Positions 6,966-15,211 of a DNA stretch of 45,443 nt are shown in pieces. Both the position numbers and the translations under genes were made by a program. The notes beneath the pieces were generated by a model that did no database searches, was not told the origin of the DNA, and saw only the letters and a list, made by a program, of their open reading frames with translations. Source of the DNA: Acidobacteriota bacterium (GTDB taxonomy: Bacteria > Acidobacteriota > Terriglobia > Bryobacterales > Bryobacteraceae); contig QHXW01000115.1 in NCBI GenBank assembly GCA_003223115.1, positions 1-45,443 of the forward strand, written 5' to 3'. Each line of letters begins with the position of its first letter. The first letter of the stretch is position 1.

Positions 6966-8894
6966 ATGATGCCGCTTTTTTCGTGGACCGCAATGGCCGC
7001 GCTCGTGATCGCAGCCGGTGATCTGGCGGATGCTGAGCTTCCGGTCTGGCGCGGGCCGGCAGAGCCGCACAAATTCATCGATTCAGTGGGACGGCACGCC
7101 GTGCTTATGGGCCACGAAGATGGCACTTTCGAAGCCTGGATCATGCCGGTGAAAGTGCTGCGCGATTTTCGCATGTCGGTGTACTTCGATGGCTCGCTCG
7201 AGCCGGTGCCGCTGGCAGATCTTGCCGAGAGCATTTCGGTGAGGCCTGGGCAGGTGACCATTACACACGCGCATGCCGCGTTCTCGATTCGCCAGACCTG
7301 GGTGGCGTCGTTGGAAAAGCCAGCGGCGACAGTGTTGCTCCAGATCGACACGGCGCGGCCGCTCCGATTGCGGGCTGCGTTCACACTGGAAATGAAGCCC
7401 ATGTGGCCGGCGTCATTCGGAGGCCAATCGAGCGACTGGGACGAGCGCGAACACGCGCTGGTAATCAGCCAAGGGCTCAGGCGATTCGCGGCGGTGATCG
7501 GCGGCCCGCAATTCGACGGCGCTCTATCTGTTCTCGGCGGCAGGTTACACCGGGCGTTCGGGCGATCTGGATTTTCTGCGGCGGTCGTGGGACTCGCTCG
7601 CCCGGGCTTATCAATATTGTTCTTCGAACGTTGATGCGGACGGCCTGATGTCAAATCTGAAAGCCGGTGCGGCGGCGGTCGAGACCGGAGCTCTGAGCGG
7701 CCGCGTGGCCAAGGACGTGTATCTCACAGGGCGAGGCTGGCGGCGCTCGATGGTTACGCGCGCCTGGCGACACTCGCAGGTCATGACGATCAAGCCGCGC
7801 ACGCTCGTGAGCAACTGGCGCGGGGCCGGGCTTCGCTCGATGGATGGTTTCTGGATGCGAAGGTTTTTTTCCCGTTCGGCAGGCTCACCGATGGCTCTAC
7901 TTATGAGGCGCTATCGGGCTGGCAGGCAATCGCGGTGGCACACGGCGGTCTCGATGCGCAGCACGCAGGGAGAGCCGCGTCGTCGTTCAATCGGCCGGAA
8001 CTGAGCGCTGACTGGGGCGTGCGCTTGTTTGCCACCGACAGCCCGTCCTATGATCCGCTGAGTTATAACGACGGCAGCGTCTGGCCTTTCGTCAGCGGCT
8101 TCACAATGATGGCGGAATTCAAGCAGCACCGATGGCAAGGCGCGCTACAACATCTGTATGGGATCGCAGCGCTGACCGGCGTTTCAGGCCCGGGATTTAT
8201 TACGGAATATATGAGCGGCGACCGGGCCCAGCAGTTGCAGAGGGCGGTACCGCACCAGTTATTCTCGTCGACCGCGGTGATTCATCCGCTGATTTCAGGC
8301 TTACTCGGTCTAGATGGCGACTCTGAAACGGCTGTACTTCACGTGGCGCCTCATTTGCCACCGAACTGGAATGAGGTGGGCTTCTCGGGTTACCGTGCCG
8401 GCACGTCGACAGTGAATGGGGCATTCAAGCGCGGGAAGGGAACGCTGCGGCAGCGTCTCTCGGTTCAGGGCGCCCCGCTTAAAATCGATTTCGCTCCGGC
8501 AATGCCGCCGGGCAGCATGCTGATATCGGCCGAGCTGAACAGTAAGCCAGTAACGCCTCGAGTAGTCGCGAGCGATGTGGATGTGCATGCGGTGGTCGAG
8601 GCATCGGCGGGACAGGAATTTGATCTGGTAATGCGTTTCGACGAAGGTGCCGACATCTTGCCGGAGCTGGTGGCGGCCGAGCCCGGCGACCGCTCGCATG
8701 CGGTGCGGCTGATCGAGACCAAAGTGGAAGCGAACCGCATCACCTTCGTGCTGGCCGGTCCCTCGGGACGGACGGTAGACGTTCGGCCTTGGCATGGCGA
8801 ACGCTGGCAGCGCGAGAGTGCCGGCGACGCGGTGCATTTTCCAGGGGCACAAGCTGAGTTCTCGAGAGCGAGCGTGGTGTTCAAAAGACGCTGA
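6966..8894 (+). pseudogene. Decayed glycoside hydrolase (amylo-alpha-1,6-glucosidase-like)
   Basis: Three frames join into one protein. Frame 3 from the ATG at 6966 gives a signal peptide and an N-terminal beta-sandwich domain, ending near VISQGLRRFAAVIG at about 7497. Frame 1 from about 7501 gives ALYLFSAAGYTGRSGDLDFLRRSWDSL and runs to KDVYLTG near 7730. Frame 2 from about 7733 to 8894 carries the rest: ARLAALDGYARLATLAG, then YNDGSVWPFVSGF and a C-terminal beta domain. The jump at about 7500 lacks the region that in intact relatives (from memory) holds the catalytic part of the alpha/alpha barrel, roughly 200 or more residues. A second, small indel lies at about 7733. The family call rests on (alpha/alpha)6-barrel debranching-enzyme features and is moderate; inactivation is well supported. 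Confidence 0.7.
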
Positions 8895-8902
8895 GGGAAG
8901 CA

Positions 8903-8952
8903 GAAGTCAGCCGTGGCCTCCGGCGGTGCCGGATGGAACAGCCTGTGACTTC
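8903..8952. repeat. Palindromic intergenic repeat, copy 1
   Basis: The outer arms are GAAGTCA (8903-8909) and TGACTTC (8946-8952). The inner hairpin is TCCGGC-GGT-GCCGGA (8919-8933), followed by TGGAACAGCCTGT. The architecture and the GGATxGAACAGxCTGT segment are shared with copy 2 at 9030. It starts 8 bases after the stop of the dead glycosidase. Confidence 0.6.
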
Positions 8953-9029
8953 GACCGCAGCCGACTACCGGCTTCCCGCGCCGCAGTTTTTGGGGAGACA
9001 GCCGATGTTGGAAATAAACGGCTTGACTG

Positions 9030-9090
9030 GAAGTCACAGATCAGCGGGGCCACCAGCTGAGGCTGGATTGAACAGTCTGTCTGTGACTTC
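9030..9090. repeat. Palindromic intergenic repeat, copy 2
   Basis: The outer arms are GAAGTCACAGA (9030-9040) and TCTGTGACTTC (9080-9090), a perfect 11-bp inverted repeat. The inner hairpin is CCAGC-TGAG-GCTGG (9053-9066), followed by ATTGAACAGTCTGT. Its left arm, AGTCACAGATCAG, recurs exactly at 34512-34524 and with one mismatch at 9295-9307. Confidence 0.65.
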
Positions 9091-9239
9091 TTGTGGCTCC
9101 AGAGTTATACTGCGAAAGAACACGGCTGCAGTTAAGGTCCTTTCTTCATTGGTGCGAATGCCCCGAGATCAGCATGGCTCCGGGAAGGCGATTGAACATT
9201 AGCGAGGCTCTTGTAGCACTCCTCTAGACCAGCATCCAT

Positions 9240-9271
9240 ATTGCGGCCAACCCGGATTGCGGCCAACCCGG
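9240..9271. repeat. 16-bp tandem duplication
   Basis: ATTGCGGCCAACCCGG occurs twice head to tail (9240-9255, 9256-9271). Confidence 0.9.
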
Positions 9272-9293
9272 GCTGTCGTGTTCAAACAGGGAG

Positions 9294-9336
9294 AAGTCAC
9301 AGACCAGGAGGCGGAGCACAACTTTTCGGTTGTGCT
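9294..9336. repeat. Half-copy of the palindromic repeat plus small hairpin
   Basis: AAGTCACAGACCAG at 9294-9307 matches the left arm of the element at 9030 with one change, with no right arm. An 8-bp hairpin follows (AGCACAAC, loop TTTTCG, GTTGTGCT; 9315-9336), without a T-tract. Confidence 0.5.
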
Positions 9337-9379
9337 GATGCAGGCGGACGGGTTTAGCCACAGTTAGCATCAATTCCGC

Positions 9380-9409
9380 TTGCTTCCGGGCCTCGTGCGA
9401 CGGTATACT
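9380..9409 (+). promoter_or_regulatory. Sigma-70-type promoter of the DAHP synthase unit
   Basis: A -35-like TTGCTT (9380-9385), an 18-base spacer and a strong -10 TATACT (9404-9409). Transcription should begin about 9414-9420, leaving only 0-8 bases before the leader ATG at 9421. The leader peptide would thus be translated from a nearly leaderless mRNA. Confidence 0.6.
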
Positions 9410-9420
9410 GCGAATTCTCG

Positions 9421-9483
9421 ATGTCTCAGGCTTTCGCCAACTCGTTTACGTATCGATTTTGGTACTTTGCCAAAATCGCGTAG
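9421..9483 (+). CDS. Aromatic-rich attenuator leader peptide
   Basis: A 20-codon ORF, ATG to TAG. Seven of 20 residues are aromatic: F5, F9, Y11, then the run F13-W14-Y15-F16. Such clustering is the hallmark of leader peptides that sense charged tRNA, here tRNA-Phe, tRNA-Tyr and tRNA-Trp together. Those are the three end products of the pathway opened by the DAHP synthase encoded 88 bases downstream. The peptide is too short for usual gene finders. No Shine-Dalgarno is visible; the promoter position suggests leaderless initiation. Its last codons and stop lie within and just after the pause hairpin, as ribosome-mediated attenuation requires. Confidence 0.8.
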   Translation: MSQAFANSFTYRFWYFAKIA

Positions 9484-9553
9484 GGTGGCGTTGGTCTAGA
9501 AGATAAAAAGCGGAACGAAACCAACCCACTCGAAAGAGTGGGTTTTTTATTTT
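9437..9553 (+). promoter_or_regulatory. Ribosome-mediated transcription attenuator of DAHP synthase
   Basis: Mutually exclusive RNA stems are visible. (1:2) CGATTTTGG/CCAAAATCG (9454-9462 with 9470-9478), a perfect 9-bp pause hairpin over the F-W-Y-F codons, possibly extended by CCAAC (9437) with GTTGG (9490). (2:3) Antiterminator: GTGG-C-GTTGGT (9485-9495) with ACCAAC-CCAC (9520-9529), 10 pairs with one bulged C. (3:4) Terminator: AACCCACTC/GAGTGGGTT. Strand 3 is shared by the antiterminator and the terminator. A ribosome stalled at codons 11-16 would cover strand 1 and free strand 2 to form 2:3, giving read-through. A ribosome reaching the stop at 9481 would mask strand 2 and allow 3:4, giving termination. 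Confidence 0.8.
9523..9553 (+). terminator. Attenuator terminator before DAHP synthase
   Basis: AACCCACTC, loop GAAA, GAGTGGGTT: a perfect 9-bp stem with a stable tetraloop, running into TTTTTTATTTT. It lies between a promoter and the gene's Shine-Dalgarno (GGGAGG), so it can only act as a conditional terminator of the downstream gene. Confidence 0.9.
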
Positions 9554-9571
9554 AACCGGGAGGTAGAAGTC

Positions 9572-10609
9572 ATGATTATTTCGATGCGGCCCCACGCCAC
9601 CAGAGAAGAGATCGAGCACGTTTGCGAGCGCATCCGCGAATTCGGGTACAAAGTTCACTCCATTGAGGGCGAGGAGCGGGTAGTCATCGGGGTGGTGGGC
9701 ATCGGCGACGTCACGGCGTGTCTGGAGTCGCTCGAGGCCACTCCGGGGGTCGAGCGCGCGGTCCGCATTTCCGCTCCGTACAAATTCGTCAGTAAAGAGT
9801 TCAAGAAGGAGCACACGGTGATTCAGGTCAATGGCCTGGCAGTCGGCGGAGACGAATTCATTGTGATGGCTGGACCGTGTTCGGTGGAATCGGAGCGGCA
9901 GATCATGGACACCGCAGAAAGCGTGCGCGCGTCCGGTGCACGAATCTTGCGCGGCGGCGCTTTCAAGCCACGCACTTCTCCTTATGATTTCCAGGGGCTG
10001 GAACTGGAAGGGCTCAAGCTGTTGCGCAAGGCCAAACAAGCCACCGGTCTCGCGATTGTGACGGAAGTGATGTGCGATCGCGATGTCGAGCTGGTGGCGG
10101 AATACACCGATATCGTGCAGATCGGCGCGCGAAACATGCAGAATTTCGCGCTGCTGAAGTCGCTGGGCAAGTGCGGCCGGCCGGTGCTGCTCAAGCGTGG
10201 CATGAGTTCGACGGTGAAAGAACTGCTGATGTCGGCCGAGTACCTGGTGGCGCACGGCAACTCGGAGGTGATGCTCTGCGAGCGCGGCATCCGTACTTTC
10301 GAAACGGCCACGAGGAACACTTGCGATATCGCGGCCGTCCCCTTGCTGAACGAGATGACACACCTGCCGGTAATTCTCGATCCCAGCCATGCCACTGGAA
10401 AGCGCAGCCTTGTCCCGGCGCTGGCCCGGGCTGGAGTTGCCATCGGCGCGGACGGATTGATCATCGAAGTGCACCCATGTCCTGAGAAGGCCGTGAGTGA
10501 CGGAGCGCAATCGCTGACGCTCGACCAGTTCCGCAGCATGATGAAAGATCTGAAGCCCTTTATCCAACTGTGGAAAGAATCGCGAGTGGCGGCAGCAGTG
10601 GCGGTTTGA
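9572..10609 (+). CDS. aroF: 3-deoxy-7-phosphoheptulonate (DAHP) synthase, type I-beta, with N-terminal regulatory domain
   Basis: Condenses phosphoenolpyruvate with erythrose 4-phosphate, the first step to chorismate, Phe, Tyr and Trp. It is 345 residues. Residues 1 to about 70 form a ferredoxin-like domain of the kind that mediates Phe/Tyr feedback in the Thermotoga-type enzyme. The barrel follows: AGPCSVES with the metal-ligand Cys, [49 protein letters not shown] with the metal His, and [17 protein letters not shown] with the metal Glu. A GGGAGG Shine-Dalgarno follows directly on the attenuator terminator. The enzyme is thus likely controlled twice: by feedback on the protein and by attenuation of the mRNA. 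Confidence 0.93.
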   Translation: MIISMRPHATREEIEHVCERIREFGYKVHSIEGEERVVIGVVGIGDVTACLESLEATPGVERAVRISAPYKFVSKEFKKEHTVIQVNGLAVGGDEFIVMAGPCSVESERQIMDTAESVRASGARILRGGAFKPRTSPYDFQGLELEGLKLLRKAKQATGLAIVTEVMCDRDVELVAEYTDIVQIGARNMQNFALLKSLGKCGRPVLLKRGMSSTVKELLMSAEYLVAHGNSEVMLCERGIRTFETATRNTCDIAAVPLLNEMTHLPVILDPSHATGKRSLVPALARAGVAIGADGLIIEVHPCPEKAVSDGAQSLTLDQFRSMMKDLKPFIQLWKESRVAAAVAV

Positions 10610-10667
10610 GTTTCGAGCCGCGCCGTCACGTGTTGAAGCGAAGGCGGCGGAGCGCCCGAGCGATCGT

Positions 10668-11612
10668 GTGATACTGGTCTTGGTGAAAAATCGCCGGACG
10701 TGGATTCTGGTTGCCGCGGCGGTCTTGCTCGGTGGAGCGGCTCTCTGGTTTGTGCAACTCCAGCGCTCGCGCGGTTTCGCGGCCACTCCGGCCGGCATGT
10801 TGCAACGTCTTCCTACGCACGCGTCCCTGGTTTTGTTCGTGGACTTTGAGGCACTTCGGCGGGGCGGCGTGCTGAAACTCCTTGCAAAATCCAAGGTCAC
10901 TGAAGAACCCGAATATCAGGCGTTCGTGCGCTCGACAGGTTTTGATTACGGTCGTGATCTGGATCTCACGGCGGTCGCCTTCCGGAATGAAGGTGAATTT
11001 CTCTTGATCAAGGGCCGGTTCGACTGGAACAAGCTCGAAAATTATGCTCGCGATCAGGGCGGAAGCTGTTACAAGCATCTCTGCCGCATGGCCGGAAGCA
11101 CGCCCGAACGCAGAATTTCCTTTTTTCCAGTCCAAACCAATTTGATGGCCTTGGCGGTCGCAACGGATTCTTTTGCCGTCACGCGGCTTGAAGATGCGCA
11201 GGCGGCCAGCGTGCAGCCGCTCGAGACGCCCACGGACCCCATCTGGCTTTCGGTTCCCGTAGAGAGCCTCAGGAGCGCGGAGAATCTTCCTGCAGGCACG
11301 AAGATATTCGCCGGGGCACTGGCGTCCGCGAACCAGATTCTTCTCTCGATGGGAGCGCTGGGCGATCGATACGAGGCGCGGCTTCAGGTAACTTGCCGTA
11401 CGTCGCAGGAGGCCGCGGTGCTCTCCGCTCAGCTCGAGCACACCACCACGCTGCTTCGCTACATGATCGCCAGAGAGAACCAGAGACCCAATCCGAAAGA
11501 CTTGAGCGGTGTGCTGACTGCCGGAGTATTCCAGCACGCAGACCGCCGGGTGTTCGGGCGCTGGCCCATTCCTGAAACGTTTCTCGAGTCTCTGGCGGGC
11601 GGAACGCAGTAG
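10668..11612 (+). CDS. Single-pass membrane protein of unknown function
   Basis: A 314-residue protein. I do not recognise a named family. A short basic N-terminus (KNRRTW) and a hydrophobic helix at about residues 11-30 form a signal anchor, leaving about 280 residues outside the cytoplasm. The exported part begins with GMLQRLPTHASLVLFVDFEALRRGG, a pattern seen in bacterial proteins with DUF3352-like extracytoplasmic folds, but I cannot assign it safely. It lies 58 bases downstream of the DAHP synthase gene on the same strand and may be read through from it. The start could be the GTG at 10668 or the GTG at 10683; neither has a strong Shine-Dalgarno. Confidence 0.6.
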   Translation: MILVLVKNRRTWILVAAAVLLGGAALWFVQLQRSRGFAATPAGMLQRLPTHASLVLFVDFEALRRGGVLKLLAKSKVTEEPEYQAFVRSTGFDYGRDLDLTAVAFRNEGEFLLIKGRFDWNKLENYARDQGGSCYKHLCRMAGSTPERRISFFPVQTNLMALAVATDSFAVTRLEDAQAASVQPLETPTDPIWLSVPVESLRSAENLPAGTKIFAGALASANQILLSMGALGDRYEARLQVTCRTSQEAAVLSAQLEHTTTLLRYMIARENQRPNPKDLSGVLTAGVFQHADRRVFGRWPIPETFLESLAGGTQ

Positions 11613-11622
11613 GCGCGCAAGA

Positions 11623-12153
11623 TCAGCGGCCCGGCAGCAGCTTTTCGGAGCGAGGCGCGCCGGTCTTGACGTCGATGCCGAACATCTCCACGTACTCCGG
11701 GGTGGGAAGCAGCACTAGATGCCGCGCGCTTACGAATACTTTTTGAAGGTAGGCCGGCTGGCCGGCAATAAGGGTTTCCGCGCGCACCATATCGCCCTCC
11801 CGATAGACGTGGATGTCTCTTCTCCTCTGCGAGACAAGTTCCATGTGATAAAACTTGCCAGACGCATCCGGGTGGACCGTAAACCCGTAGGCCTTGGCGC
11901 GTTCGAGAAGGTTCAACTCCTGGCGATGCCCGTCCTTGGCTGCCATGACCCAGTACGCAACCACGGGTTCCTGCGGATCGAGGTTGCCGTCATCGGACAG
12001 CTTAGCATCGTAGTGCACCACATTGGCGTTGATGCTCCGCTCGATGATGAACAGCGGAAGATACATTGCCGCAGGTTTAGCGGGAGTGTGCACGGTGACC
12101 GCGAAGTATAAAGACGCAGCGAGCAGGTACCGGCCGATTTGTTTTTTGACCAT
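11623..12153 (-). CDS. Exported DUF4833-like protein
   Basis: A 176-residue exported protein with an N-terminal signal sequence (about residues 1-27). The mature part starts LFIIERSINANVVHYDAKLSDDGNLDPQEPVVAYWVMAAKDG. This fits the DUF4833 pattern as I remember it (an ERS-N-N-VVYD strand, then PV-x-YW). No catalytic residues are known for the family. It sits about 30 bases downstream of malate synthase on the same strand, so it is probably co-transcribed, though a link in function is not evident. Confidence 0.6.
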   Translation of the reverse strand: MVKKQIGRYLLAASLYFAVTVHTPAKPAAMYLPLFIIERSINANVVHYDAKLSDDGNLDPQEPVVAYWVMAAKDGHRQELNLLERAKAYGFTVHPDASGKFYHMELVSQRRRDIHVYREGDMVRAETLIAGQPAYLQKVFVSARHLVLLPTPEYVEMFGIDVKTGAPRSEKLLPGR

Positions 12154-12183
12154 GATAAGGGCACGCGACGGAACGCGCCGCGC

Positions 12184-13779
12184 TCAATTTAGATATTGAT
12201 AAGCCACCAGCGTCATGAATTCGGGAAATTCTTCCGCGGTCATCATTTGTTCGAATAATTGGGCCGCCAGCGGGAACTTACCCGAATCGAACGGCCCGGC
12301 GCCCAAGTGTTGCCTGAGTTTCGAGACTTCTTCCGCGATGGTCCGGCTCACTAATTCGCGCGTCACTTTTCGTCCATCGTCAAGCTGGGCGCCGTGACGC
12401 AGCCATTGCCACACTTGCGCGCGCGAGATTTCGGCGGTCGCGGCATCTTCCATCAGATTGTAAATCGGCACGCACCCGTTATTCCGTAGCCAGGATTCCA
12501 GATACTGGATGCCCACGTCGATGTTGAGGCGCAGACCACGCTCGGAAATCTCACCTTTAGGGACGCTGATGAGATCGCGTGGAGTAACGCGGACATTCTC
12601 ACGCTTTGCGGAAATCTGATTGGGTTGCGGCATATAACGGTCGAAGATTTCTTTGGCCACCGGCACCAGGCCCGGGTGCGCCACCCACGTCCCATCGTGG
12701 CCGGCGCGGACTTCACGCAGCTTGTCCTGACGGACTTTTTCGAGAGCACGCTCGTTCGATTCCGGATCATTCTTGATGGGAATCTGCGCCGCCATGCCGC
12801 CCATGGCGTGAATGCCCCGGCGATGACAGGTTTGAATCAACAGGTCGACGTAAGCTTTGAGAAAATCGCGATCCATGGTGACCTGGGCGCGATCGGGAAG
12901 CAGAAAGTCCGGATGGTTCCGGAATTTCTTGATGAAGCTGAAAATGTAATCCCAACGGCCGCAGTTCAAACCGGAGGAGTGCTCTCGCAGCTCGCAGAGG
13001 ATCTCATCCATCTCGAAGGCCGCGAGGATGGTCTCGATGAGTACGGTGGCACGGATCGAGCCACGCGGGATGCCAATGTAATCCTGGGCGAACCGGAATA
13101 CGTCGTTCCAGAGCCGTGCTTCGAGGTGGCTTTCCATCTTGGGCAGATAGAAATACGGTCCGGTACCCTTGGCGATCAGGCGCGCGGCATTGTGAAACAA
13201 GTAGAGACCGAAGTCAAACAGAGACGCCGAGATCGGCGTGCCGTCAACCAATAGGTGTTTTTCGACCAGATGCCATCCGCGAGGCCGGACTAACAGTGTT
13301 GCGACGCGTTCATTCAAGCGATAGGGTTTGCCTTCTGGGCTGGTGAAACTGATGGTGCCGTTGGTGGCGTCCCGAAGGTTGATTTGCCCTTCGATGTTGT
13401 TCTGCCAGGTGGGCGAGTTCGAGTCCTCGAAATCTGCCATGAACACACTCGCGCCGGAGTTGAGTGCGTTGATGATCATTTTCCGGTCGACGGGTCCGGT
13501 GATTTCGACGCGCCGGTCCTCGAGGTCCTTCGGAATGGGGGCGACGGTCCAATTGGCCAGACGGATGGCTGCAGTGCCGGGGAGAAAGTCCGGAAGCTTT
13601 CCGGCATCCAATTCCTGCTGCCGAGTGCGCCGCCGATCGAGCAACTGCTGCCGCCGTTCTTCAAACCTTTGGGCCAATTGGCCTAGAAACTGGAGCGCGT
13701 CGGTGCTCAGGATCTCACGGTAGGCATCGCCTACCGGTCCGGTAATCTTCAAATTGACATTGCGAGAGGGCGTCGCCAT
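12184..13779 (-). CDS. aceB: Malate synthase A
   Basis: Condenses glyoxylate with acetyl-CoA to malate. At 531 residues it has the usual length of the A isoform. Family blocks in order: [106 protein letters not shown] and [25 protein letters not shown], which carries the late catalytic Asp of malate synthases. No isocitrate lyase gene is in the window. Two genes upstream on the same strand encodes a GlcD-type glycolate oxidase subunit, so glyoxylate may come from glycolate. Confidence 0.95.
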   Translation of the reverse strand: MATPSRNVNLKITGPVGDAYREILSTDALQFLGQLAQRFEERRQQLLDRRRTRQQELDAGKLPDFLPGTAAIRLANWTVAPIPKDLEDRRVEITGPVDRKMIINALNSGASVFMADFEDSNSPTWQNNIEGQINLRDATNGTISFTSPEGKPYRLNERVATLLVRPRGWHLVEKHLLVDGTPISASLFDFGLYLFHNAARLIAKGTGPYFYLPKMESHLEARLWNDVFRFAQDYIGIPRGSIRATVLIETILAAFEMDEILCELREHSSGLNCGRWDYIFSFIKKFRNHPDFLLPDRAQVTMDRDFLKAYVDLLIQTCHRRGIHAMGGMAAQIPIKNDPESNERALEKVRQDKLREVRAGHDGTWVAHPGLVPVAKEIFDRYMPQPNQISAKRENVRVTPRDLISVPKGEISERGLRLNIDVGIQYLESWLRNNGCVPIYNLMEDAATAEISRAQVWQWLRHGAQLDDGRKVTRELVSRTIAEEVSKLRQHLGAGPFDSGKFPLAAQLFEQMMTAEEFPEFMTLVAYQYLN

Positions 13780-13810
13780 TGCAGATCCTTAGCCGGCAGA
13801 CTAGAGGACG

Positions 13811-14041
13811 TCAGTTGCGGCCGCAGAAGTCAGGGTTGCTGCACATTCCGCCGGGACACAGGGAACCCTCGCTAGCTCGCGCGGTCGAGTTCGAGGCGTG
13901 CGCGGAAAAGGTGGATAACTCCTGCTTCAAGTGATGGTGCCCGCAAGACGGGCAGTTCAGGCCGGCGGTCTCAGAGGTGCGGCGCACCAGTTTCTCAAAC
14001 CTGGTCCCGCAATCCTCACATTTGTACTCGTAGATAGGCAT
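13811..14041 (-). CDS. FmdB-family zinc-ribbon protein
   Basis: A 76-residue protein opening with the family's [12 protein letters not shown]. Two CxxC knuckles (CEDCG near residues 8-12 and CPSCG near 32-36) make a zinc ribbon, followed by a low-complexity tail that ends with three more Cys. FmdB-type proteins are annotated as putative regulators, from the formamidase operon of Methylophilus, but the biochemical role of most members is unknown. The start at 14041 is set by the family N-terminus; the open frame extends 36 codons further without support. It lies 31 bases upstream of aceB. Confidence 0.85.
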   Translation of the reverse strand: MPIYEYKCEDCGTRFEKLVRRTSETAGLNCPSCGHHHLKQELSTFSAHASNSTARASEGSLCPGGMCSNPDFCGRN

Positions 14042-14243
14042 AAAGACGGTTAGCAAACATTTTCTCAATTTCAGGGGCGGCTCACAACAGCCGCGCGGAA
14101 TACCAGGCGTTTGGTTGTCGCGCACGGCAGCCGGAAGCCCGGACACCACGCGGGTTCCGGGAAAGTCGCGGATCTTCGACTACGGCGCCTGTCCGAAAAG
14201 AAACACCAGGCAGGAATGCCTAGCCCACTTGATGCTGCCGCCG

Positions 14244-15196
14244 CTAGGCGCCGATCACTTTCAGCAAGCGCTGCATTTCTAGGTCAGCGGTGTCATTCGG
14301 AATGGAGCAGCCGGGCGCAAGGATCAGCCGCTTGCCTGCCTGTTCGACCGCGGTGTGCCACTGGTTCCGGAGGTCGTCTGGGGAGAGCTTGCGGAAATTC
14401 ACTTCATCAAGTCCCGCCAGAAGCAGTTCGGAGTATTGCCGGCGGACTTCAGTGATGCCGACGCCAGTCGAATGGCTGAGTAATTGATGGCTGCGGCGGG
14501 CCAGCCTTTGAAAAAGCGCTGCAAATAAACTTTGTCGCCATGCAGGTGCAGGGTGTTGAGCGGCGCGGTATTCACGGCCTGAAGGATCATCCGGTCAAAG
14601 GGCTCGCTGAACTTGGCGTAATCGGCTTCACTGAGAATGCCATCCTGCGCGTTGGCGATTGCCAGGAAGATTCCCGCCGCACCTGTGGCCACGGCTTTCT
14701 TGGCGTGTCTGGCTTCCGATTCGGCAATGACCTCGAGCGCCTCGAGCAAGGCTTGAGGGTTCTCCGCCTTCAGGCGAAGGACTCCCTCCTTGGATGAGAG
14801 TTTTTCGGCAACGTTCCATGGGTTAAAAACCGTTTCGAGGAAGTAGGCGTTGCCCGCCAGGCCGTCGCGAATGATCTCGAGCGCCTGAATCTGTTCAGGA
14901 AAAGGGTTGTCCTCGACGCGCAGCTCAGGCCATTTGCTCGGCGGCTTCGGATAAGGGTAATCGCTCATGACCTTCACTAGGTCGGTGCGGAATTTCCGGT
15001 GAAAATCGAGCGTGGCCTGTGCATGCCGTATCGCAGGGGATTTCTCGAGACCGAAATGATGCCAGAAAGTAAACGGGATGCGGTCGACATCTTCACCACG
15101 CAGAGCGCGGTCGACGCGCCGTTTGGGGCCGAGCTTTGCGCGTCCTGCCAACAGAGGGGCAGGCGCCGAAAGAAGCAAGCTGCGTCGCGTGAGCAT
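14244..15196 (-). pseudogene. Uroporphyrinogen-decarboxylase-superfamily protein, frameshifted
   Basis: The N-terminus has a twin-Arg signal (MLTRRSLLLSAPAP), so the protein would be exported. A URO-D-fold body follows, with RIPFTFWHHFGLE, DLVKVMSDYPYP and LHLHGDKVYLQRF. After A-I-N-Y-S (about 14478) the frame drifts to nonsense. A one-base shift restores a convincing C-terminus, SHSTGVGITEVRRQYSELLL and KRLILAPGCSIPNDT, stopping at 14244-14246. The gene therefore carries a single-base lesion near 14478, either a recent mutation or a sequencing error. Relatives with Tat signals are not true HemE; they resemble methyltransferase-type members. It is preceded by GlcD, 15 bases upstream. Confidence 0.75.
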
Positions 15197-15211
15197 GGTT
15201 AGCCTGTGAGG

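Larger units (their letters stand above)
8895..9379. other. 485-base gene-free spacer rich in repeats
   Basis: No supported gene. It carries two related palindromic elements, a half-copy, a 16-bp tandem duplication and a small hairpin (listed separately), and ends at the attenuator promoter. It looks like a landing or decay zone behind the dead glycosidase. Confidence 0.6.

Noticed and set aside
6917-7654. Long minus-strand open frame fused to endonuclease III
   Set aside because: It mirrors the plus-strand glycosidase remnant and has no protein-like features; the family N-terminus fits the ATG at 6916.
9240-9271. CRISPR-like repeat
   Set aside because: Only two direct copies without spacers; a simple tandem duplication.
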